A DNA stretch of 54,474 bases from Rhodoglobus sp. (GCA_025464445.1 JAODLY010000023.1:1-54474), one strand, 5' to 3'. Positions 8,476 to 17,360 are shown, numbered from the stretch's first letter. Program-made: numbers and translations. Notes: a model not told the origin generated them from the sequence alone.

Positions 8476-8505
8476 ACTTATGTGGTGGGCGTTACTTGGT
8501 GGGCG

Positions 8506-9396
8506 CTATTTGGTGGGGGTGTTCGCCGGGAAGAGCATCTTCGCGAGCACGAGGAAGAACACGACGAACCCGCCGACGATCGCGAGCCACGACCACACGA
8601 AGCCGATGGTGATGCTCAGCACTATGAATGCGGTGATCGCGAGCGTCCAGATCACGACGGTGAACATGCCGAACCGGGCGGCGGCGGCCGGGTCCTGCGA
8701 GAAGCGGTCTTCTGCCTCGTAGCTGCGTTGCTGGTCGAGTGCCCACGGTTTTGTGCGGTTTGTCTGGGTCACGCCGAGCCAGATGAAGCCGACGAGTCCG
8801 CCGAGCCCGAGCGTGACCCCCGTGACGAGCAGCCAGACATCGAGGCCGACGAAGACGAGCGTCGCGAGTGCGAGGCCGAGCGCGAATGCCGCACCGGCGA
8901 CTCCCCAGGCGATGGCTCGTGCCACGGGGGACGGGTAGTGCCGGCTCGTCTCCTGGCGCAGGCTGTCGGTGATGACCAACCCGACGGCGAGGGCGAACAC
9001 GACGGCGCCGGCGATCGCGAGAGGCAGCGCCAGAAGCCGCACTGCACCGAGGGCGGCGACGGTGGCCCCTGCGGCGATGAGCAGCGAGAGCAGCACTGTG
9101 CGCACGACGAAGGCCGGCTTCGGCTTGACCCGGTTGCGGGCGGCAGCCTCGACTGCCTTCGCGGTGGTGCTGCGGGCGGGGTCTTCCGCGTCGAGCGAGC
9201 CGATGAGCGCGTGGATGTCGCCGAGCTCGCCGATCGCGGCGGTGGCTGCAGCCGCGGCATCCGCGCCGTTCGCCTGCAGTTCCGCGACGCGGGCGGAGAG
9301 GTTGCCGCGGATCTCCTCTTTCAGGTCCCGCACCTCAGGGGTCATGGTGACACCGTCGAATGCGTCGTCGAGAAGCCGGTGGATGCTGTCGCTCAT
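8506..9396 (-). CDS. HAAS/permease-prefix domain membrane protein
   Basis: A 296-residue protein. The N-terminal 70 residues (MTPEVRDLKEEIRGNL, then an Ala-rich helix and IGELGDIHALIGSL) match the helical HAAS or permease-prefix signalling domain commonly encoded beside PadR regulators. About six hydrophobic helices follow (roughly residues 90-290). The C-terminus is FPANTPTK. Its start overlaps the PadR stop by 4 bases (9393-9396), so it is the second gene of the PadR operon. In known pairs the membrane protein senses envelope stress and modulates the regulator; that role is inference here. The 3' end contains a short tandem duplication of its last codons. Confidence 0.82.
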   Translation of the reverse strand: MSDSIHRLLDDAFDGVTMTPEVRDLKEEIRGNLSARVAELQANGADAAAAATAAIGELGDIHALIGSLDAEDPARSTTAKAVEAAARNRVKPKPAFVVRTVLLSLLIAAGATVAALGAVRLLALPLAIAGAVVFALAVGLVITDSLRQETSRHYPSPVARAIAWGVAGAAFALGLALATLVFVGLDVWLLVTGVTLGLGGLVGFIWLGVTQTNRTKPWALDQQRSYEAEDRFSQDPAAAARFGMFTVVIWTLAITAFIVLSITIGFVWSWLAIVGGFVVFFLVLAKMLFPANTPTK

Positions 9397-9812
9397 CGGG
9401 TGCTGCCTTTCAGGTTGAGGAGGGTGTTGATGATGTCCTGGGTCGCTGTCCAGTCGCGCACGTTCTGCTTGTAGACGGCGCGCCCGGAGTCGGTGATGCG
9501 GTAGTACTTGCGCCTGCCGCCCTGCGTCTCGTCGCCCCAGTAGGCCTCGACGAGGCCGTCTTTCACGAGGCGGCGGAATGTGGCGTAGAGGGTGGCTTCC
9601 TTGATCTCGTAACTGCCGCCCGTGGCATCCCGGATCGTCTTGTAGATCTCGAAGCCGTAGCGATCGGTGCTGCGCAGCACGCCGAGCACGATCGTGTCGG
9701 TGTGCCCGCGCAGCAGGTCGGCGGCGAAGGGCTCGGACGCGCCGGGGTTCTTGCCCGACAAGTCCGTGCCGTCCAAGTCCGTGCCGTCGATGCCATCGCT
9801 GTTCAGTGCCAT
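9393..9812 (-). CDS. PadR family transcriptional regulator
   Basis: A 139-residue winged-helix repressor. The N-terminal 30 residues are Asp/Gly-rich (GTDLDGTDLSG, an imperfect repeat). The DNA-binding domain follows: LLRGHTDTIVLGVLRSTDRYGFEI, then EIKEATLYATFRRLVKDGLVE with the recognition helix, and the wing GGRRKYYRITDSGR. A C-terminal helix (VRDWTATQDIINTLL) would form the dimer. ATG 9812 is chosen because a palindrome and a -10 box sit immediately upstream. The palindrome overlapping that box implies autoregulation. Confidence 0.9.
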   Translation of the reverse strand: MALNSDGIDGTDLDGTDLSGKNPGASEPFAADLLRGHTDTIVLGVLRSTDRYGFEIYKTIRDATGGSYEIKEATLYATFRRLVKDGLVEAYWGDETQGGRRKYYRITDSGRAVYKQNVRDWTATQDIINTLLNLKGSTR

Positions 9813-9817
9813 GACAG

Positions 9818-9838
9818 GTACTGTATCACACACAGTAC
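9818..9838 (-). promoter_or_regulatory. PadR operator candidate overlapping its own -10 box
   Basis: GTACTGT (9818-9824) and ACAGTAC (9832-9838) are a perfect 7-bp inverted repeat with a 7-base spacer. On the minus strand the box TACAGT (9820-9825) lies 7 bases before ATG 9812, so a bound dimer would cover the start of a leaderless transcript. Confidence 0.6.
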
Positions 9839-9903
9839 TAGCGGACGCAAGAGGGGAATTCGGCGTCGGGTCTGTGGCCGCCAAATTCATGGCCCCGGCG
9901 CTA

Positions 9904-9931
9904 TTGACAGGCTTACAACGAGACTTATACT
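9904..9931 (+). promoter_or_regulatory. Sigma70-type promoter of the GH1 gene
   Basis: TTGACA (9904-9909), a 16-base spacer and TATACT (9926-9931) match housekeeping consensus closely. The start site would be near 9938, leaving a leader with GAGAGAAA before ATG 9972. Confidence 0.7.
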
Positions 9932-9950
9932 AAATCTTGAAATAAGTAAG
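9912..9950 (+). promoter_or_regulatory. Nested palindrome over the GH1 promoter, candidate operator
   Basis: CTTAC (9912-9916) with GTAAG (9946-9950) and ACTTAT (9923-9928) with ATAAGT (9942-9947) form two nested inverted repeats. They cover the -10 box and start site. AT-rich symmetry fits a sugar-locus repressor; the ROK regulator at 16075 is the obvious candidate. Confidence 0.45.
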
Positions 9951-9971
9951 TACCCCGAGAGAAATCGATCA

Positions 9972-11384
9972 ATGCCGACCGACTCCAGCATCATCAACCG
10001 CCTTGCGGACACGCACGGTGTGACCGGCCTCAGCGCCTTCCCCGCCGACTTCCGGTGGGGGCTGGCGACTGCCGCATACCAAATAGAGGGCGCTGCACTC
10101 GAAGGCGGTCGCGGGCCGAGCATCTGGGACACGTTCTCCCACACGCCGGGCCTGAGCGTCAACGGGGACAACGGCGACATAGCCTGCGATCACTATCACC
10201 GTTGGCAATCCGATTTCGACTTGATGTCGGGTCTCGGTGTGCGGGACTACCGGCTCTCACTGTCCTGGTCGCGGTTGCAGCCCTCGGGAACGGGCGCGCT
10301 CAACCCGGAGGCTGTCGCGTTCTACCGGTCGCTCCTGTCGGGACTGCGCGAGCGGGACATCCGCCCGCTGGTCACGCTGTACCACTGGGACCTCCCACAG
10401 CCGCTCGAGGATGCGGGAGGCTGGCCGGCCAGGGATACCGCATACCGTTTCGCCGAGTTCACCCGACTGGTGGTCGAGCAACTCGGCGACCTCGCGACGG
10501 ACTGGGTGACCCTCAACGAACCGTGGTGCAGCGCCTTCCTCGGCTACGGCAGCGGCGCCCACGCCCCCGGTCGCCGGGACTACCGTGCAGCTGTCGCCGC
10601 CGCGCATCACCTCAACCTTGCCCACGGGCTGGCCGTGGCCGCCATCCGCGCGACGAGCCCGAGCGCGCTCGTCGGCATCACCAACATCGTCACCGACATC
10701 GTGCAGCTCTCCGACTCCGCGAAGGATGCCGCCGCCGTCGTGCGCCTGGACGCCGTGAGCAACCGGGTATTCCTCGACCCGGTTTACCTTGGCGGCTATT
10801 CGGCGGATGTCTGGAACACCCTCGAGCCCTTCGGCCTGGCCGCGGTCGTGCAGGAGGGTGACGCGGAGACCATCGCCGTCCCCACCGACTTCGCCGGGGT
10901 CAACCACTACCAGCGCGTTGTCGCCTGGCACGACGAGGCGGCGGGCCCGTTCCACGTCGGAGAGCGCCCCGCTGAGCCCGCCACCACGTCCTTCGGCTGG
11001 TCGGTCATCCCGGCCTCGCTCACGGCGGTGCTGTCGCGGGTGGCGGCGGAGTTCACGAGCCTGCCGATCTACATCACCGAGAACGGCGCGAGCTACGACG
11101 ACTACGTCGACCCGAACGGCGAAGTCGTGGACAGCGAACGCGTGGAGTACCTGCGTGGCTACCTTTCGGCCGCGGCCGACGCGATCGCCCTCGGCGTCGA
11201 CCTGCGTGGGTACTACGCCTGGTCGTTCCTCGACAACTTCGAGTGGGCGGAGGGCTACAGCAAACGCTTCGGCCTCGTCTACGTCGATTACCGCACCCAG
11301 GAGCGGATCCCCAAATTGAGCGCCCACTGGTATCGGCGGCTCATCTCAGAGCATCAGGCCGTTGCGGCAGCCGCAATTGCCTGA
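9972..11384 (+). CDS. GH1 beta-glucosidase (first copy)
   Basis: A 470-residue cytoplasmic glycoside hydrolase of family 1, probably releasing glucose from cellobiose or other beta-glucosides. The fold starts at FPADFRWGLATAAYQIEG. The acid/base Glu183 is in TLNEPWCSA and the nucleophile Glu370 is in ITENGASY. The aglycone-site end YAWSFLDNFEWAEGYSKRFG is intact. No signal peptide, so it works on imported oligosaccharides. The start ATG 9972 has GAGAGAAA upstream. It is the first gene of a locus with a solute-binding protein, two permeases, a GH5-like enzyme and a ROK regulator. The gap to the binding-protein gene is 79 bases. Confidence 0.95.
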   Translation: MPTDSSIINRLADTHGVTGLSAFPADFRWGLATAAYQIEGAALEGGRGPSIWDTFSHTPGLSVNGDNGDIACDHYHRWQSDFDLMSGLGVRDYRLSLSWSRLQPSGTGALNPEAVAFYRSLLSGLRERDIRPLVTLYHWDLPQPLEDAGGWPARDTAYRFAEFTRLVVEQLGDLATDWVTLNEPWCSAFLGYGSGAHAPGRRDYRAAVAAAHHLNLAHGLAVAAIRATSPSALVGITNIVTDIVQLSDSAKDAAAVVRLDAVSNRVFLDPVYLGGYSADVWNTLEPFGLAAVVQEGDAETIAVPTDFAGVNHYQRVVAWHDEAAGPFHVGERPAEPATTSFGWSVIPASLTAVLSRVAAEFTSLPIYITENGASYDDYVDPNGEVVDSERVEYLRGYLSAAADAIALGVDLRGYYAWSFLDNFEWAEGYSKRFGLVYVDYRTQERIPKLSAHWYRRLISEHQAVAAAAIA

Positions 11385-11463
11385 CCCCGATGGTGCGAGG
11401 CTGGATGCCTCGTCCCACTGCACCACTGCATTGCATAGGAACAACGAGAGAAGGAAAGACTCA

Positions 11464-12696
11464 ATGAAGAGAACGACACAGGCGGCCCTCGCGGTCGTCG
11501 CGGCAGCGGCCATGACACTGGGCATGTCGGCCTGCTCGACCCCCGCCGCAACTGAGGCGAGCGGCCCGCTCACCGTGTGGGTGATGGGCGACTCCGGCGC
11601 GAACTTCGAGAAGCTCGTCGCCGGCAGCGGCATCCAAGTGGATGTCGTGGCGATCCCCTGGGATTCCATCGACGAAAAGCTGACGACCGCAGTCGCGTCG
11701 GGCAGCGGCCCTGACATCCTCGAGATCGGGCTCTCGAAGCTGCGGACCTTCGCCGACGCGGGAGCACTCCTGCCCCTCGATGGCCTGCTCGCCGACTATC
11801 CGGGCCTGGCCACGGCCAACTTCCCGGCCGGCGTCGCCGGCACGGCCACTGCCGTTGGCGGAAAGATCGTCAGCGTGCCGTGGACAAGCGATACTCGCGT
11901 GCTCTTCACGCGCACCGACATCCTCGCCGCCAACGGCATCGACTCGCCGCCGGCCACGTGGGAAGAAGTGCGCGCCGACGCGAAGATCCTCGCCGCGCGC
12001 GGGGACGGCCAGTACGGCTACTACATCCCGCAGTGGGATGCACCGCTTCCGATCGAGATGACCTGGAGCAACGGCGGCGACGTCATCGACTCGAAGGGCA
12101 ATGTCAACTTCGATAACGCGGCCTTCCAGTCGGCAGTCGACACCTACACCAGCCTCTACGCCGATGGCAGCGTGCCGACGAACAGCGATTTCGACCAGCA
12201 GGCGGGTTTCATCTCCGGTGTCGCGCCGATGCTCGTTAGCGGACCGTACCTCGGCAAGGGTGTGACGGATGCCGCGCCGGAACTCGATGGCAAATGGCAG
12301 GCGAGCCCGCTGCCGTCAGGTGACGGCGGTTCGGTCTCGCTGTTCGCGGGATCCAACCTCGGCGTCTGGTTCAACACCGACCAGCCCAAGCAGTCGCTGA
12401 AGTTGCTCGAATACGTCGACCAGCCAGCGCAGCAGCTCGCCTGGTACGGGCTGACCGGCCAACTGCCCACCACAAGCGCCGCGCTCGTGGACTCGACGCT
12501 CAACAGCGACCCGAACGTGAAGGTCTACACCGACCAGCTCGCCACGGCGAAGGTGCTCCCGTTGGTCTCGAACTGGGACGGCGCAGTGGGAACCGCCCTG
12601 CTCGACGCGCTCAACTCGATAGTGCTCACGGGAGCCGACAGGAAGACTGCCCTTGACGGGTTCTTCCAGGCGACGAAGACCCTCACAATCAACTAG
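11464..12696 (+). CDS. Sugar ABC transporter solute-binding lipoprotein (CUT1 type)
   Basis: A 410-residue extracellular solute-binding protein. It has a lipoprotein signal peptide with lipobox MSAC (Cys24), so it is anchored to the outer face of the membrane. The mature part shows the family-1 binding-protein pattern: PLTVWVMGDSG, DILEIGLSKLRTFADAGALL, then PWTSDTRVLFTRTDIL and the C-terminal lobe. RBS AGAAGGA lies before ATG 11464. It captures an oligosaccharide, probably a beta-glucoside given the flanking hydrolases, for the two permeases downstream. A hairpin separates it from them, which usually lets the binding protein be made in excess. No ATPase gene is present; CUT1 systems often share a distant one. 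Confidence 0.93.
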   Translation: MKRTTQAALAVVAAAAMTLGMSACSTPAATEASGPLTVWVMGDSGANFEKLVAGSGIQVDVVAIPWDSIDEKLTTAVASGSGPDILEIGLSKLRTFADAGALLPLDGLLADYPGLATANFPAGVAGTATAVGGKIVSVPWTSDTRVLFTRTDILAANGIDSPPATWEEVRADAKILAARGDGQYGYYIPQWDAPLPIEMTWSNGGDVIDSKGNVNFDNAAFQSAVDTYTSLYADGSVPTNSDFDQQAGFISGVAPMLVSGPYLGKGVTDAAPELDGKWQASPLPSGDGGSVSLFAGSNLGVWFNTDQPKQSLKLLEYVDQPAQQLAWYGLTGQLPTTSAALVDSTLNSDPNVKVYTDQLATAKVLPLVSNWDGAVGTALLDALNSIVLTGADRKTALDGFFQATKTLTIN

Positions 12697-12703
12697 CACG
12701 CCC

Positions 12704-12733
12704 GGGGTCGCCGACCGACAAGTCGGCGGCCCC
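12704..12733 (+). repeat. Intercistronic hairpin between binding protein and permease genes
   Basis: GGGGTCGCCGAC (12704-12715) and GTCGGCGGCCCC (12722-12733) pair over 12 bases with one G-U, and a 6-base loop. No T-run. Such hairpins commonly stabilise the 5' message of ABC importer operons. Confidence 0.65.
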
Positions 12734-12767
12734 GCTCATCCCTCGACGGCCACAGGAAGGACGCACG

Positions 12768-13646
12768 GTGCGCAATCGCCTCACCCCTTACCTGTTCGTT
12801 TCACCCGCGATGCTGCTGCTCGTGGCCTTCGGAATCTTCCCGATCCTCGTCGCGGCGGTGATCAGCACGACGAACATGAACATCTCCGCGTTCGCCAACT
12901 GGAACAACGTCAAGTTCATCGGCATCGACAACTACACGAAGCTCTTCGCCGATCCGGCCTTCTGGCAGGCCCTCGGCAACACCGGGCTGTTCGCCGTGTT
13001 CGGCGTACCGGCCATCGTGGTGCTCTCCCTGGGCGTCGCGCTGCTTCTCAATCGCAGCCAGGGCGTGTTCTTCCGGTCGCTGCGTGCCTTCTACTTCATC
13101 CCCGCCATCACGGCGATCGTCGCGATCTCCCTGGTCTGGGGCTACCTCTACAACACCCAGTTCGGGTTGTTGAACTACCTGCTCTCACTGGTCGGCATCG
13201 AGCAGGTGCAGTGGCTCTCCGACCCCGTCCTCGCGAAGTTCTCGGTGGCGCTCGTCGCCGTTTGGCGCGGCACCGGGCTCAACATCATCATCTTCCTTGC
13301 CGCCCTGCAGGGAGTTCCGAAGGAATACCTGGAGGCGGCATCGCTGGATGGAGCCGGGGAGTGGAAGAAGACATTCTCGATAGTGATCCCACTGCTGCGG
13401 TTCGCCATCTTCTTCGTTTCGGTCACGACGACCATCTCCTGGCTGCAGTTCTTCGACGAACCCTTCGTGCTCACCGACGGCGGGCCGCTCGGCGCGACGA
13501 CGTCGGCGTCGATCTTCCTCTATAAGGAAGGCTTCCGGCTCAACCAGTTCGGCTACGCGAGCGCCGGGTCGATAGTGCTGTTCGCGATCATCGCGATCAT
13601 CACGCTCGTGCAACTACGCCTGAGGCGGGCCGACGATGAGTACTAG
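12768..13646 (+). CDS. Sugar ABC transporter permease 1 (MalF-like)
   Basis: A 292-residue inner-membrane permease of the CUT1 family. Six hydrophobic helices are visible, the first in YLFVSPAMLLLVAFGIFPIL. The cytoplasmic EAA loop that docks the ATPase reads EAASLDGAGEWKKTFSIVIP (about residues 191-210). The start is GTG 12768 with AGGAAGGA upstream. It overlaps the second permease by 11 bases. With that gene and the lipoprotein it forms the importer; the ATPase must be encoded elsewhere. Confidence 0.93.
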   Translation: MRNRLTPYLFVSPAMLLLVAFGIFPILVAAVISTTNMNISAFANWNNVKFIGIDNYTKLFADPAFWQALGNTGLFAVFGVPAIVVLSLGVALLLNRSQGVFFRSLRAFYFIPAITAIVAISLVWGYLYNTQFGLLNYLLSLVGIEQVQWLSDPVLAKFSVALVAVWRGTGLNIIIFLAALQGVPKEYLEAASLDGAGEWKKTFSIVIPLLRFAIFFVSVTTTISWLQFFDEPFVLTDGGPLGATTSASIFLYKEGFRLNQFGYASAGSIVLFAIIAIITLVQLRLRRADDEY

Positions 13647-14490
13647 AAGCAACTCGAGCGACAGTTCGGCGGCGCAGCGCCGGCGGGCGCTCACGATCTC
13701 GATCGGAGTGGCGCTCGGTGTGGGCGCCATCATCACGGCGTTCCCCTTCATCTGGATGATCTCCACCTCGTTCAAGCCGCAACGCGAGTCGACGGACTTC
13801 CCGCCGACGATCCTTCCGGGGCAGCCGACATTCGAGTGGTACGTCCGGCTGTTCACCGAGCTTGATTTCGGCCGCTACCTGGCGAACACGGTTGTGGTCG
13901 TGCTCATCGGATTCGTCGGGCTGCTGCTCATGGCGATGGCCGGCTATGCGTTCGCCAAGTTTGATTTTCGCGGTCGACGCTGGATGTTCTTCCTCGTGCT
14001 GGCCACGATGATGATCCCGATCCAGGTCACGATGATTCCCACCTACCTGATTCTCAACGGGATGAAGCTGACAAACACCCTCGTCGGCATCGCGCTGCCC
14101 ACCCTCGTGAGCGGTTTCAGCATCTTCCTGTTCCGCCAATTCATGTCCACGATCCCGACCGAGATGCTCGAGGCGGCGCGGCTCGACGGGGCCGGTGAGT
14201 TCCGCACGTTTTGGCAGATCGTGCTTCCGATGTCCGGGCCGATCCTCGCTGTGCAGGTCGTGCTCACGTTCATCTCCGGCTGGAACAGCTTTCTCTGGCC
14301 CCTCATCATCGCCAGCGACCAGAAGCTTTACACCCTGTCGGTGGGGCTCGCGCTGCTCAACCAGCAGCTCGCCGTGAACCCCGGGCTGCAGATGGCCGCA
14401 GCTTCGGTGATGGTCGTGCCGATCCTCATCGTCTTCATAGTTTTCCAGCGTTATGTCATCCAGGGTTTCGCCCTGTCCGGTCTGAAATGA
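13636..14490 (+). CDS. Sugar ABC transporter permease 2 (MalG-like)
   Basis: A 284-residue second permease subunit. After a hydrophilic Ser/Arg-rich N-terminus (1-20) come six helices, beginning ISIGVALGVGAIITAFPFIW. The EAA loop is EAARLDGAGEFRTFWQIVLP (near 173-192). The start ATG 13636 lies within the end of the first permease gene, and its TGA overlaps the next gene's ATG (ATGA 14487-14490). The tight overlaps indicate a single coupled transcript from the binding protein to the GH5-like enzyme. Confidence 0.93.
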   Translation: MSTRSNSSDSSAAQRRRALTISIGVALGVGAIITAFPFIWMISTSFKPQRESTDFPPTILPGQPTFEWYVRLFTELDFGRYLANTVVVVLIGFVGLLLMAMAGYAFAKFDFRGRRWMFFLVLATMMIPIQVTMIPTYLILNGMKLTNTLVGIALPTLVSGFSIFLFRQFMSTIPTEMLEAARLDGAGEFRTFWQIVLPMSGPILAVQVVLTFISGWNSFLWPLIIASDQKLYTLSVGLALLNQQLAVNPGLQMAAASVMVVPILIVFIVFQRYVIQGFALSGLK

Positions 14491-16064
14491 GAGCACACAG
14501 CGTGACCGATCTCCCCCTCGTCGACACCACTTTCGGCTTCGCACCGCGGCCGGCATCCTTTGACGGCTTCGTGCATGCGCGCGACGCCCGGCTCGTCGAC
14601 GGCTCCGGCCGCGAGCTTCTGCTGCGCGGCGTCGGCCTGGGCAACTGGATGCTGCCAGAGGGCTACATGTGGCGGCTCGGGCCGGGGGCGGAGTCCCCAC
14701 GCGAGATCGAGAGCCTCACCGAGCGGCTGTTGGGCGCGGCCGGGGCCGAGCGGTTCTGGCACGGCTTCCGCACGAATTTCATCACCGAAGCGGATATCGA
14801 GCTGATCGCGGCATCCGGCTTCGATCATGTGCGGCTGCCGATCAACTCGCGGGTGATCCAGGATGAGGAGGGCGAGCCGATCGAGGCGGGCTACGCCATG
14901 ATCGACAGGCTCATCCGGTGGTGCAGGACGCATCGGCTCTGGGTGCTGCTCGACCTCCACGGCGCTCCGGGCGGGCAGACCGGCACCAACATCGACGATT
15001 CTCCGCGGAATCTGCCCGAATTGTTCATGGAGCCGCGCTACCGCGCCCTGACGCTGCGGTTATGGCGAGACCTGGCCACGCGCTACGCGGCCGAAACCGT
15101 CGTGCTCGGCTACGACCTGCTCAACGAACCGCTGCCCAATGAGTGGCAGTACACCTATGCGGGCGAGCTGGCGGCCCTCTACGTCGAGTTGACGCGTGAG
15201 ATCCGTGCAGTGGATCCCGATCACCTCATCGTGTATGAGGGAGCCCATTGGGCGACGAACTGGGACATCTTCACCGAGGTCTGGGATGAGAACTCCCTTC
15301 TTCAATTCCACAAGTACTGGTCGTCTCCGGATCGGGAGAGCATCGAGAAGTTTCTCGAGGCGCGGGACAGGCTGGGCCTGCCGATCTATATGGGGGAGGG
15401 CGGCGAGAATACCCTCGAGTGGATCTACGCCGCATTCCGGCTCTACGAGGCCCACGACATCGGCTGGAACTTCTGGCCGTGGAAGAAGATCGACACCCGA
15501 ACCTCTCCCGCCTCGATCGTGCCGCCGCCCGGCTGGGATCGGATCGTCGCGAGCGTCGACGATCCCGGCGCCATCACCTCCGAGCTCGCGGCGGACGCAT
15601 TCGCCGGCCTGCTCGAGGCGATGAAGATCGAGAACTGCGTTTGGCGGCCGCAAGTGGTCGCGGCCGCGCTGGCGGAGCACCCCGCGGTCATTCCGGCCTG
15701 GGGGTTCGGTTATCGGGGACCGGGTGAGTCGTACTCGAGCGCTTCCGGTCGGCCGATCGAGGGGATCAGGTCGGATGACGCGGTGACGATGCTGTGGGCA
15801 CGGGACGGGGATAACCCGCCGAACCCGTTCGAGCAGTCCGATGGCAGGGCCTACCGGCCGGCGGAAGAACTGCTCGTGCGACTGGAGCCGGGGGATTGGC
15901 TCGAGTTCGAGGTGTCCGGCGTCTCCGGTGGGCGTGTGCTCGACGGCTCGGGGGCGGATGCCCCGGTCAGGGTGGAACCGTCGGCGCGCGGCATCCGGGT
16001 GGTCGCGGAAGCGGGCACGAACATCTCCAGCATCATCCCCACCGGCGAGCACCGGACTTGGTAG
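14487..16064 (+). CDS. GH5-like glycoside hydrolase with C-terminal extension
   Basis: A 525-residue enzyme with a family-5 (cellulase/exo-glucanase) TIM barrel. The start region LLLRGVGLGNWMLPEGYMW resembles the RGxNLGxW start of beta-1,3-glucanase-type GH5 proteins. Further motifs are DHVRLPINSRVI, LLDLHGAPGGQTG, the acid/base Glu214 in LLNEPLPNE, and the nucleophile in YMGEGGEN (Glu304 or Glu307). Residues from about 400 form a beta-rich C-terminal module without an assigned role. No signal peptide, so it probably cleaves imported beta-glucans or cellodextrins inside the cell. ATG 14487 overlaps the permease stop; GTG 14502 is an alternative. Family is firm, substrate is not. Confidence 0.88.
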   Translation: MRAHSVTDLPLVDTTFGFAPRPASFDGFVHARDARLVDGSGRELLLRGVGLGNWMLPEGYMWRLGPGAESPREIESLTERLLGAAGAERFWHGFRTNFITEADIELIAASGFDHVRLPINSRVIQDEEGEPIEAGYAMIDRLIRWCRTHRLWVLLDLHGAPGGQTGTNIDDSPRNLPELFMEPRYRALTLRLWRDLATRYAAETVVLGYDLLNEPLPNEWQYTYAGELAALYVELTREIRAVDPDHLIVYEGAHWATNWDIFTEVWDENSLLQFHKYWSSPDRESIEKFLEARDRLGLPIYMGEGGENTLEWIYAAFRLYEAHDIGWNFWPWKKIDTRTSPASIVPPPGWDRIVASVDDPGAITSELAADAFAGLLEAMKIENCVWRPQVVAAALAEHPAVIPAWGFGYRGPGESYSSASGRPIEGIRSDDAVTMLWARDGDNPPNPFEQSDGRAYRPAEELLVRLEPGDWLEFEVSGVSGGRVLDGSGADAPVRVEPSARGIRVVAEAGTNISSIIPTGEHRTW

Positions 16065-16067
16065 GTT
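16062..16067 (+). promoter_or_regulatory. -10 box TAGGTT, leaderless start of ROK gene
   Basis: TAGGTT begins at the TAG stop of the GH5-like gene and lies 7 bases before ATG 16075. The regulator can thus be made independently of the upstream operon. Confidence 0.4.
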
Positions 16068-16074
16068 CAGCACG

Positions 16075-17310
16075 ATGAGCCTTCGCCCAGCACCGACGCG
16101 AATCCCGAGCGGGGGCGCGCCCGCCACCGTGAGCGATGTGCGCCAGCGCAACCGCACGCAGGCGCTGCGCAGCATCATCCTCGCCGGGCAGACCTCGCGC
16201 GCCGAGTTGGCGCGGGAGTCGGGCCTGTCTGTGGCATCGGTCACGAACCTCGTCTCGGAGCTGATTTCCGAGGGGCTGGTCATCGAGGCGGGCTCCGTGG
16301 CTTCGAGCGGCGGGCGACCGGTCACCCTGCTCGCGCCCAATCCGGCCGGCGCCTACTTTCTGGGCGCCGACGTCGGTGAACGCGGGGTCGCGGTGGAGCT
16401 ATTCGACCTGTCGATGACGCGCGTCGACACGGAGTTCAGGGGCGGCCGCGAGGGCGAGCCCATCGAGGTGATCGCGACCGACCTGGATGAGGCGCTTGAC
16501 GCCCTGCGCGAGCGCAACCCGGCCGCCTGGGATCGAATGGTGGGTATCGGCCTGGGCCTGCCCGGCATCGTGGAGTCTGATGCCGACGGCCGCCAGGTGC
16601 TCTACGCGCAGAGCCTCGGCTGGCAGCCCATCCCGGTGACCGACCTCGTCTCCCATGACATCGCTGTCTTCGCCGAGAACGGAGCCAAGACCCAGGCGAT
16701 GGCGGAACTCTGGGACGGCGCCGCCCGGGGCGTGCAGGAGGCGCTCGTCGTGCTTCTCGGACGCGGCGTCGGCCTCGCCATCGTCACAGGCGGAGAACTG
16801 GCGCACGGTTTGGTGAGCAGCGCGGGCGAATGGGGCCACGTGAAGATCGTGCGGGACGGCCTGTTGTGCCGTTGCGGCGGTCACGGGTGCGTGGAGGCGT
16901 ACCTGGGGGCGGATGCCATCCTCACCGCCTGGCGTGAAGCCGGGGGGCGCTTCGAAGGGTCCGGATGGCGGGCCGTCGGCGAGCTTCTCGAAGCCGACAA
17001 GGCTGGCGATGCGATCGCCACCGGTGTCGTGGACGAACTCGTCGCCACTCTCGGATCGGCGCTGGGCGGCCTGGTGAACCTCACAAATCCCGAACGTGTG
17101 GTGATCGGCGGCTGGGTCGGCCTCCGGCTCATGGAGAGCCTGGCCGCCCGCATCGAGGCGGCGACCCGCTCACAGGCGTTGACGCGGCCGGGCAGCCAGT
17201 TCGAACTCTTCGCCTGCCGGTTCGGCGGCGACACGGTTGCGCTCGGTGCGGCGATGATGCCCCTGGGGGTCTTGCTCGACGAACCCCGGGGTAGTCGCCG
17301 GCTGTCGTAG
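16075..17310 (+). CDS. ROK family transcriptional regulator
   Basis: A 411-residue sugar-responsive repressor. The N-terminal winged helix-turn-helix (about 20-75) reads VRQRNRTQALRSIILAG, then RAELARESGLSVASVTNLV. The ROK domain follows, with a phosphate-type loop FLGADVGERGVAVEL. The zinc site is His255 (GEWGHVKI) with Cys265, Cys267 and Cys272 (LCRCGGHGCVEAY). The sugar-binding and kinase-like residues appear only partly kept, as usual in regulators. It follows the GH5-like gene by 10 bases and most likely controls the GH1-transporter-GH5 locus. Its likely operator is the nested palindrome at 9912-9950. Confidence 0.92.
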   Translation: MSLRPAPTRIPSGGAPATVSDVRQRNRTQALRSIILAGQTSRAELARESGLSVASVTNLVSELISEGLVIEAGSVASSGGRPVTLLAPNPAGAYFLGADVGERGVAVELFDLSMTRVDTEFRGGREGEPIEVIATDLDEALDALRERNPAAWDRMVGIGLGLPGIVESDADGRQVLYAQSLGWQPIPVTDLVSHDIAVFAENGAKTQAMAELWDGAARGVQEALVVLLGRGVGLAIVTGGELAHGLVSSAGEWGHVKIVRDGLLCRCGGHGCVEAYLGADAILTAWREAGGRFEGSGWRAVGELLEADKAGDAIATGVVDELVATLGSALGGLVNLTNPERVVIGGWVGLRLMESLAARIEAATRSQALTRPGSQFELFACRFGGDTVALGAAMMPLGVLLDEPRGSRRLS

Positions 17311-17360
17311 CGAGTGTCGTGCTTGCCAACGGGTCGCCTGTCTGGGACAGTTGACCCACT

